Source of the DNA: Xanthostigma xanthostigma | Lineage: Eukaryota; Arthropoda; Insecta; Raphidioptera; Raphidiidae | NCBI GenBank assembly: GCA_963575645.1 | Contig: OY754464.1 | Location: 71,708,948 to 71,772,947 of the forward strand | Length of the DNA: 64,000 bases | Direction: 5' to 3' | Part shown: piece after piece, positions 56,884 through 64,000 of the stretch | How the letters are laid out: every line of letters starts with the position of its first letter | How positions within the stretch are numbered: the first letter of the stretch is position 1 | Translations under genes and position numbers: made by a program | Notes under the pieces: generated by a model | Told to the model about the DNA's origin: nothing | Seen by the model: the letters and a program-made list of their open reading frames with translations, nothing else | The model's database searches: none

Positions 56884-58635
56884 TTAATTTTTTTTTGATT
56901 TTTTTGACTTACTGTCAAGTTTTCCACACTTCTGGCAGAAGTCGCCATAAGACGTGCAGTTTTCATGCAACCACAGCAGGCAATTTACGCACTTAATCCA
57001 ATCAACTTGCTTTTTAGTGTGTCTGTAGTCTTCCCCGCATCCACTTTCCCCACTGTCTAGATTTATTTCTATATCTTCTTCTTCTTCGCTACTTGAAGAT
57101 TCGATTTTCTTTTTCTTCTTATTCTTAACTGTCTTCTTTTCCTTCTGTTTTCCTTTTTTATTTTCAATCCTGTTTTGCTTTTCTTGTGCTATTTTTTCTT
57201 TCTCTTTGCGTAATTCCAAATGTTCCGGTGAAGTTAAAATAGATGCTACTTGTTTGGCTCGTCTTCTAACTGCTGTTATTTTCTCTGGAATAGGAGGCGA
57301 CAAATCAGACAGTATTTTTGAAGGAGTAATTTTATCAGGTTCTTTTCCAGAAGACAATGGTTGTGCTACTAAGCCATCAGTAATTGGTTGTGTTGCAGTT
57401 TTCGTCTGTTTTTGCGGAGAGGAGGTTTCTTCAATGCAAAATGCGTAATGTGGTATGATGTCACGGTTGAAAGGTAGGATTCCTGTTGCTCTGAATCCTG
57501 ATGAGCCGTTTCGAATTGTAGCAGCCATACCCCAGCTGGTACTCACTAGCTCACCAAACTGATATCTAGTGATGCGCCGCCCAGCATGATTTTTCAGCCA
57601 CAAACGACATGATTCATAAAAATGAGCCTTCAAGGACTTAAAAAAAGTTCGGTCTAATGGCTGAAGATAGTGCGTAGTATGGCTGGGCAAGCACAATATA
57701 ATGATATCATTCGCATCTGCGAACTCCAACATTTCGACGGAATTGACGTGAGAGGCATGACCGTCAAGTATTAACAGAACTTTTCCTAATGGCTTTCTGG
57801 GGACAAAATGTTCACGCAACCATTGAAGAAATATACTCGCATTAATGTAGGCGGATTTTTTCGACATAAATAACACTGATCCCGGTGGCAGATCATCCTC
57901 CCACTCCTTATTTTTATTTTTACCTTTCATAATTACAGCAGGCGGTAAAAAGTTACCTTCCGCGTTGCAGCAAACTACCATTGTAATTGTTTCACCCTTT
58001 TCAGTGGATGTTATTGTCGACACCGCTTTTGACCCTTTTTTTGCAAGAACTTCACCTGGTCTGCTGTTCAGTTGGAGACCCGTTTCATCCATATTAAAAA
58101 CGTTTGCAGGCTTATCAAACAAAGAATATTCTTCCATTGTTCTTTCAAGCAAATTGAAATATTCTTCTACTGCCTTCCGATTCATTGCCGTTGTTCTTGC
58201 TATTGAAACACCTTCCGATTTACGAATGCTAATTTCAGGGTGTCGACCTAGAAACAAACTAAACCAGTCATAACCAGCTTTTTCGGTATGTTTGTTGAAC
58301 TTGTGTTTAATATTGAGCTGTTGAGCGAATTGATAAGCAATGCCTCTCAGGTCGTTTCTGGTTAATGAGAAACCACGTTTTTGCATGGTCAAAATATGTC
58401 GCGATAATCTGTTTTCATTTTCCTTTCCAAAGATGCAGCTAGGGCCCATGTTTCCCTTTTCCGAGTTTCCTGTTTTAATCCGACGCTCCAAGGTTTTGCG
58501 CGGTATTTTAAATACGACGGAAGCTCGGCGAACTGACATATTATTTTCAATAACACATTTCATTGCATTTTCCAAATCTTCTTTGGACCAGCTACCACGT
58601 GAATGTGTATCTTTTTTTATATCTTTGTTTGGCAT
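56884..58635 (-). CDS. Pogo-group DDD transposase, 583 residues
   Basis: The enzyme would cut and rejoin the ends of its own element in the nucleus. The start is ATG at 58635; an earlier TTG in frame is not a likely start. Order from that ATG: a psq-like helix-turn-helix (about 13-57, GSWSKEDLENAMK to KTLERRIK); a CENP-B/Tc5-type DNA-binding region (about 70-140, with GYDWFSLFLGRHPEISIRK); the DDE_1 catalytic domain (about 175-395) with Asp183 (NMDETGL), Asp291 (LLILDGHASH) and Asp328 (LQPLDRTFFKSLKAHF), 36 residues between the last two. A Lys/Glu/Ser-rich segment (about 470-525) with a likely nuclear localisation signal follows, then a Cys/His-rich end (IKCVNCLLWLHENC, FCQKC) like half of a PHD finger. 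No frameshift or stop. TTTGCAG directly before the ATG could be a splice acceptor. Confidence 0.92.
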   Translation of the reverse strand: MPNKDIKKDTHSRGSWSKEDLENAMKCVIENNMSVRRASVVFKIPRKTLERRIKTGNSEKGNMGPSCIFGKENENRLSRHILTMQKRGFSLTRNDLRGIAYQFAQQLNIKHKFNKHTEKAGYDWFSLFLGRHPEISIRKSEGVSIARTTAMNRKAVEEYFNLLERTMEEYSLFDKPANVFNMDETGLQLNSRPGEVLAKKGSKAVSTITSTEKGETITMVVCCNAEGNFLPPAVIMKGKNKNKEWEDDLPPGSVLFMSKKSAYINASIFLQWLREHFVPRKPLGKVLLILDGHASHVNSVEMLEFADANDIIILCLPSHTTHYLQPLDRTFFKSLKAHFYESCRLWLKNHAGRRITRYQFGELVSTSWGMAATIRNGSSGFRATGILPFNRDIIPHYAFCIEETSSPQKQTKTATQPITDGLVAQPLSSGKEPDKITPSKILSDLSPPIPEKITAVRRRAKQVASILTSPEHLELRKEKEKIAQEKQNRIENKKGKQKEKKTVKNKKKKKIESSSSEEEEDIEINLDSGESGCGEDYRHTKKQVDWIKCVNCLLWLHENCTSYGDFCQKCGKLDSKSKKSKKN

Positions 58636-58698
58636 CTGCAAATAAGAAGATGTTTATGAGCTGATAGTACCAAAAAGCTAACATTTATTTAATTTGAA

Positions 58699-58765
58699 TT
58701 ATGGCCATCACTCCCGGAAAAAAATGGGCCATCTCTCCCGATTGTCCGGTAGAGATGGCCCACAC
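58699..58765. repeat. Subterminal GGCCATCTCTCCC repeats of the pogo element
   Basis: ATGGCCATCACTCCCGG, GGGCCATCTCTCCCG and an inverted AGAGATGGCCCA lie in sequence. Further copies are at 56812-56827, about 56838-56853, 59063-59080 and within the ends. Such repeated motifs are candidate transposase-binding sites. Confidence 0.6.
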
Positions 58766-59108
58766 GATATTTAAACTCAACGTTTTAATTGGATTCTTAA
58801 TTTGAGGTTATGTTGTAACCTACAACATTGCAATATCTACTGACACTCAAAAAATCCAGAAAAAACAATCACAAATTAGAAAAATTTTAAACCAAATATA
58901 CTTGCCGTAAAATATGTATCGAAGTAAAACTAAATAAAATCATTTTACTCACCTTATTTACGATTATTTCACCTGATATAGTTACAAACGTACACACTTG
59001 TCAAATTAACATTGCACACAGATTCGGTACCACCAACTATAACTATAAAGGTAGAAGTGACTCTATGGCCATCTCTTCCGTATGGCCATCTATCCCGGAA
59101 TTACCCTA

Positions 59109-60020
59109 TGCGTTGTGCGCACATGGCTGACTATTTTTTACGTCTGGGAGGATGTTTGGTCATTCCAATTTGTCTGGCTGTTGAAATATAATTTTGTAAT
59201 AGTTGTCTGAATAACATATATAAAAATCAAGCATTTAAAAATAAGTAAAGTTCATTCATTTTTCTGTCAGCTTTAAAGCGTCTGTCAGAAGTTGTGGTCA
59301 TCGGAAATTGTCTGGCGATACTGGATACTATTTTATAGTGATATTTTACAAAACATATATAAATATCAGCCATTTAAATTTAAGTAAAGTTACCCTTATT
59401 TTTAGTCACCTTTGTCCCCTGGTACCTGTACATTTGTCACAAACTCAATGATGGAGGTATACCAAGCGTTCTAAGTACATAAAACACTACTCAAAACGTA
59501 AGGTTTCATTTATTTAAAAATAGGTTGTGTCTGGCGGCAATGGGATCTTACTCTATTACGGTTACGGCTCGCTAATGAGTACCCGGCTTTACTGGTTTTT
59601 CAACTAGTTGGTGTGGTACAGCTAACGTTTAACGCTAAAATCGTCGATGATCCATCATTAATCGAATTTAACATACCTTAATAGTGCAGACAGCATCATG
59701 CGACAATTAGAACTGACGTTGTTTACTTGCGGAAGCATTTACGAACTGGATAAAACCTCCTCCTCGGATAATTTTGCTACCGTCTTAATATCACCATTGA
59801 TGCACAATAGATTGAAAAAAAATTAAATCACGGCATTTTATTTCACTAAGCTTTATATTATAGCGTTTTAGTAATTAATATTTTCACAGTTTGGCTTTAC
59901 CTCGGTGCAAATTTTTGCGCCCTACTCGCAGCTTTACAATGTAGTCTATGCAGATTTAAACAATGAAAACGTTTTTCAAATCAGTTCAGCGGTTCTGGAA
60001 TTTTGCGGTAAACTTCTTTT
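59109..60020. other. No gene; two-unit direct repeat
   Basis: TTTAAAAATAAGTAAAGTT with ACATATATAAAAATCA near 59210-59250 recurs diverged near 59350-59395, together with TGTCTG-containing text. Otherwise unassigned. Confidence 0.3.
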
Positions 60021-60140
60021 ATATTAATAAATAAAATTATCGACCAATTTTTCAGACAATTATATTAACAAAAAATATATTATAATAATTCAACACGTTA
60101 ACGTTTAGCCCTCGGATTTGGATCTTCTTTAGAATTAGGC
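60021..60140 (-). repeat. Degraded end of the foldback family at 5991-6590
   Basis: AATAAAATTATCGACCAATT, ATTAACAAAAAATATATTAT and a decayed module (GGATTTGGATCTTCTTTAG) parallel 5991-6110. The core reads CTAAAGA instead of CTGAAGA. Confidence 0.55.
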
Positions 60141-60749
60141 TTAAAAAATTCCAGCCAATTGGGCGACGGGACCATTCCAACTTCAAAAATGTTGACATTT
60201 GATTATAATAAAGAAAATAAAATTTCTGATGTCGAGTGAGGTGACGCGGGTAATGGCTAGTATTCAATATGATATTTGCTATTCGTTGCCATGGTTACCT
60301 ACATAATATGTTCTACGTCATGTAATAATTTATTAATCAAAGCATGCCGAACTAGTTTATTTCTGACAGATCCATAAAACAAAAGAGCGGCTGATTTTTT
60401 TTTATTTTCACAATATCCGAAACTATAAAGTTTAGAAAAAAAATTTAACGAAACTTTCTTGAAAAAGTAAATAGAATAAGACGTTATGAAAGTATACCAT
60501 TATTATATAAAAAAAACATCGTTATAGCATACATCTCTTCTGCGCATGCGCCGATTTTCCCCAAAAACAATAGGGCTCTTCATATTTGCATACCAAACAT
60601 CCTCCCTTTGGTTTCAATCCGCTCATCCGTTTGACCTGTATCGTGTTCACAGACTAATAGACAAACAGACTAACAGAAGCACAGAGTTTTTCCAAAAATA
60701 TGGTTTTTGGATTCGGGGGATCTCAAAACGGACAGATATTGTAAAATTT

Positions 60750-61340
60750 TGACGTAATAACGTCTTATAAATTGATGAATCACCAATCTTATAAATTGAT
60801 AAAACACCGGCTGCATGCACGAAAAAGTGTAACGTTCCTAACGGTCGTAACGTTCGTAACGTTCCGCCTGACCCTGTGCGTGCTTTTCTCGAAAACGGCC
60901 CTAACGATTTGGATGAAATTTACTGAAAAGGGATTTTGGGGGGCAAAAAATCGTTTTAGCTAGGTCTCATCTCTCGAAAAAATCGTTTTCTTACAAATTT
61001 TATCATTATAAAAATCAATTTTTTGACGTATGAAAATACTTAAATATTGTAAGTAGGTTTTGGAATTTTATATAAACAGTGAAACAATTGTTTTCAAAAT
61101 ATTATGACAGCTAATCTTTGAGACTTAAAATAAATACGAAAGAATATATTATTTATTATTTATTAAGAAATATTATATGGTGAGTAATTTAAATAAATAA
61201 AATTAACCTAAATTTGAAGCGAAAGATGCAATATCATAGATTCGAATTATTATAATTATTATATAAATTTAGGTTATGTATTACGGAATACGTTATCACG
61301 TAAAACTATCGTCCGTAAACCGACTTTACAGACAACCAAT
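60750..61340 (+). mobile_element. ACGTGATAACGT-ended repeat, copy 2
   Basis: Collinear with 17641-18262 (AATTGATGAATCACCAATC, GGCTGCATGCACGAAAAAG, CGTTCCGCCTGACCCTGTG, TTATCACGTAAAACTATCG). The GTAACGTTC minisatellite has fewer units here. Confidence 0.6.
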
Positions 61341-61759
61341 TTTTTTTTTTTAAAGTAATTTTTGACCTAAACTAGTAAGTACCATTCCCCACTTGTGGGT
61401 TGGAATGGTAAACTACAAAAATTAATTAATAATTGCTTTATAATAAAGTTCGCGGTAAGAGTACGATAACTTGCTATGCAAAATATCCACTGGAAATTCA
61501 CAATTATTGTTTTATATAACATATAACAGCGTTATTGGTCGTTTTAAGTGCGGAAAATTAATTTTTATAAATTAATTTAAAAAAATTAAGTATGGTATAG
61601 TAAATTGATTTGGAGTATATTATTTACTATAGCGATCGCTATCTTGTCTCATATAGTGATAAGAAAAGAGAAAGTTATATATACCTGTATCTATGATAAA
61701 CAAAGATAGAAATATCAATTGGTTGGAATGAAATTCAATTGAACGTTCAGGGCAGAGTC
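61341..61759. other. No recognisable gene
   Basis: AT-rich DNA with nothing to annotate. Confidence 0.3.
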
Positions 61760-62206
61760 GTATTTGGAAATTTTAATTTATAAAACGAATTTTAAATTTA
61801 AAACTCACATTTTCATGGAGATTGAAAACTATCGCTTTTTTTGATAAAGGGGTATGCGAATTGTCTCGCAGTGAAACGGGAAGGGGCAAATGTGGAATTT
61901 TTAAAAAAACAATTCCGGGGTGAACGATAAACGGGTATGCGAATTGTAATTCAGGGGTGAACGATAAAGGGGTATGCGAATTGTCTCGCAGTGAAACGGG
62001 AAGGGGCAAATATGGAGTTTTTAAAAAAACAATTCCGGGGTGAACGATAAACGGGTATGCGAATTGTAATTCTGGGGTGAACGATAAAGGGGTATGCAAA
62101 TTGTCTCGCAGTGAAACGGGAAGGGGCAAATGTTGAGTTTTTAAAAAAACAATTCCGGGGTGAACGATAAACGGGTATGCGAATCTAAATACGACCCTGC
62201 TTCCAT
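61760..62206 (-). repeat. 120-bp minisatellite, about three units, in a hAT-like element
   Basis: AAAGGGGTATGCGAATTGTC starts units at 61846, 61966 and 62086, exactly 120 bp apart. Each unit has two related halves. The period is a multiple of three, so the minus strand stays open for 146 codons repeating HTPLSFTPELQFAYPFIVHP. The ends CAGAGTCGTATTTGGA and TCTAAATACGACCCTG suggest a hAT-like host element. Confidence 0.65.
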
Positions 62207-63101
62207 AACACAATCGAAAGCTGCATACAAAGTGAGATAGTTATATAATAATTCTACACCAGTTGCTATGACGTGTATTTGTGATTTTTGATTGGTTAGA
62301 TTCAAAAAATGACAGTGAAAGACGAAAAGTAGTTCCATTTTTTTCACGTATTTTTGAGGAAATTTGTGAATAATCCGCAAAGTTTTTTTTTTTGAACGTC
62401 AAATTTTAGCGTTTTCTGACTTAAAAAAAAAAATTCAAAATTTGGTTAATAGTGTTATCGTACTGGACCCGACGTTAATCAAAGATTTCGTTTTTATTAT
62501 TTTAAAGATTATTTTTTAACGTGTAGCGACACAATAACTATTTTCGAAAAAAAATATTTAAATGTCTTCCGTAAATTAACTACTTACGTTGTATAAAGAT
62601 TGCAGTACAAATTTATAAAAAGTATCTTAAAAAATAAGTCACACACATTTATTTTAGTTGCTTTATTTTATTTCTTACACTCAGTGACACAATTGCTATT
62701 TGCGGAAAAAAATATTATAATTATTTTCTAAATTTTCTGCAAGCTCAAATATCGACATTTATATAAAATATTTTGAAAAACGAAATTCAAAAATTCATTT
62801 TTTTCTCACATATTTTTTGCGTCATTGTTTCCTCACTAATTGTTATATTTTAAACGCGGTCGCCTTTTATGTCAGAAATTTATTAAAATTATCTTCTTAT
62901 CTTAGCTACATACTTATATTTTCAACTTACATTTTAAAATTCACGAGGTTTCTAAACAATGTTTATTTTTAATTATTTACATCTTTCGTTTTAAGTCGTA
63001 ATTGTTTTTTCTTCTGACACTGAAGCTTAAATGTAAAAATAATTTTGTGGTCGGATCAAAACTTATTTAAAAAAGTATTTAAAAAAGTTTTTATATTAAA
63101 A
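62207..63101. other. No recognisable gene
   Basis: Very AT-rich DNA. GTGACACAAT-type text recurs near 62525 and 62681 but no clear element is seen. Confidence 0.3.
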
Positions 63102-63850
63102 CTAGCGGTCCCGCCCGGTTTCACCCTGGTGCAAAAGAACGAACGGGGTGGAGGGACATGAGTACGCGCGTTCATCTTAGTTTACCAAGATGAATGTTGT
63201 GTCTAAATTTCATGATGATCGGAGTTACCGTTCAAAAGTTTTTGTTGTTAAAAAGCAGTATTTATACATTTTTTAAGTAATCTTTTAAAATAATAATTAC
63301 TGTAATTAATAAAATATAATAAATATATAATTGAAAACACTGTAGGAAAATTATTTTTATATAGGTACCTATAGTTGTAACAGTTTTCAATTGAGCTATT
63401 CATTAGATTTATTTAATTTTAATTAGGCGTAATAAAATTTTACAAAAATGAAATGTATGCCTTAGAAGAAAGCAATGTAGAAAATAAAAAAAAAAATAAA
63501 AATATATTCGCCGACGTGGGGCTTGAACCCAAGACCCTGCCATTAAGAGTCTCATGCTCTACCCACTGAGCTAACCGGGCTTGTGAATGTGAGGCGCTAA
63601 TATTGCAATATTTAGTTAGAGCATTTCACTTGATAATATTTGTCGGACGGACAAATTTTGAGATACATCTTGCAACATTTTTCATTGATGCTCCGCTCCA
63701 ATTGGTCGTAGCGTGATATTATATAACCTATAGCCTTCCTCGATAAATGGGCTATCCAACAATTTTTTTTTTCCTTTTGAACCAATAGATTCTGAGATTA
63801 GTGCGTTCAACCAAACAAACAAACTCTTCAGCTTTATATAGTAGTATAGA
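63102..63850 (-). mobile_element. Helitron-like element with tRNA-Lys-like cassette (minus)
   Basis: On the minus strand it starts A|TCTATACTACTATATAAAGC at 63850 and ends CCGGGCGGGACCGCTAG|T at 63102. Same family as 26306, 33547 and 52092. Confidence 0.75.
63508..63580 (-). tRNA. tRNA-Lys(CTT)-like sequence inside a Helitron
   Basis: GCCCGGTTAGCTCAGTGGG, a CTCTTAA anticodon loop (CTT at 63547-63545) and GGTTCAAGCCCCACG are the best preserved of the three cassette copies. The acceptor stem is imperfect, so a mobile tRNA-derived segment is more likely than a host gene. Confidence 0.55.
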
Positions 63851-63910
63851 TTGTCACCAGAATTACATAAGTTTACCAAGTTTCAAATCGATACAACAAT
63901 CATGTAAGAC

Positions 63911-64000
63911 AGGGATTAGCAACACGCGGCCCGCGGGCCGCTTGCGGCCCGTTAAACATGTTTATGCGGCCCGCCAAGCATTTCTAAAAGTGAATTTATT
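63911..64000. mobile_element. hAT end cut by the window edge
   Basis: CAGGGATTAGCAACACGCGG with GCGGCCCGC repeats is the same type of end as 25802-26033. The rest lies outside the window. Confidence 0.5.

Larger units (their letters stand above)
56629..59106 (-). mobile_element. Pogo-group DNA transposon with intact transposase
   Basis: The 26-bp inverted ends start GGGTAATTCCGGGATAGATG and abut TA (56627-56628, 59107-59108). The 2.48 kb element contains one long transposase gene on the minus strand. Both non-coding ends contain repeated GGCCATCTCTCCC-like motifs. Ends and gene look complete, so it may be, or recently have been, autonomous. Confidence 0.88.

Noticed and set aside
61773..62213. 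A 146-residue repeat protein
   Set aside because: It starts only at a TTG, has no ATG at its head, and is explained by a 120-bp minisatellite.

Overview
The window is AT-rich, intron-rich and packed with transposable elements. It looks like nuclear DNA of an insect. The clues are a neuropeptide receptor of a type known from insects, an insect-type errantivirus (gypsy group with env), and many hAT, PIF/Harbinger, pogo/Tigger and Helitron elements with diagnostic target-site duplications. I cannot assign the insect order. No rRNA, CRISPR array or prokaryotic feature is visible.

Host gene: one cellular protein-coding gene can be supported. It lies on the minus strand, with coding exons at 31323-30977, 13188-13053 and 5838-5118. 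The exon phases join exactly into 399 codons encoding a seven-transmembrane receptor resembling insect myosuppressin/FMRFamide-type receptors (WRY at the end of TM3, NFILY in TM7). Its introns of 17.8 and 7.2 kb hold most of the repeats between 5.8 and 31 kb. At least one further non-coding 5' exon must lie upstream of 31.3 kb.

Provirus: at 35487-43136, minus strand, a 7.65 kb errantivirus-like element lies between AGCT duplications. It has two 276-bp LTRs that I read as identical, a primer-binding site, gag, pol (protease, reverse transcriptase, RNase H, integrase), an F-type env and a polypurine tract. Gag and Pol overlap in the -1 frame, and a canonical T TTT TTA slippery heptamer is in phase.

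DNA transposon with an intact gene: at 56629-59106 a pogo-group element, flanked by TA with 26-bp terminal repeats, encodes a 583-residue DDD transposase with a Cys-rich tail. Its non-coding ends repeat a GGCCATCTCTCCC-like motif.

The rest is layered non-autonomous elements. There are hAT elements with 8-bp duplications, Harbinger-like elements with TTA/TAA duplications, four Helitron-like elements inserted A|T (three carry a tRNA-Lys-like cassette), tRNA-derived SINE-like repeats, a solo LTR, long palindromes and minisatellites. The most unusual signal is a recurring hammerhead-ribozyme-like module (CTGARGA, stem-loop, GAAA, tiny palindrome). It occurs in several unrelated foldback repeats, often head to head so that both strands carry it.
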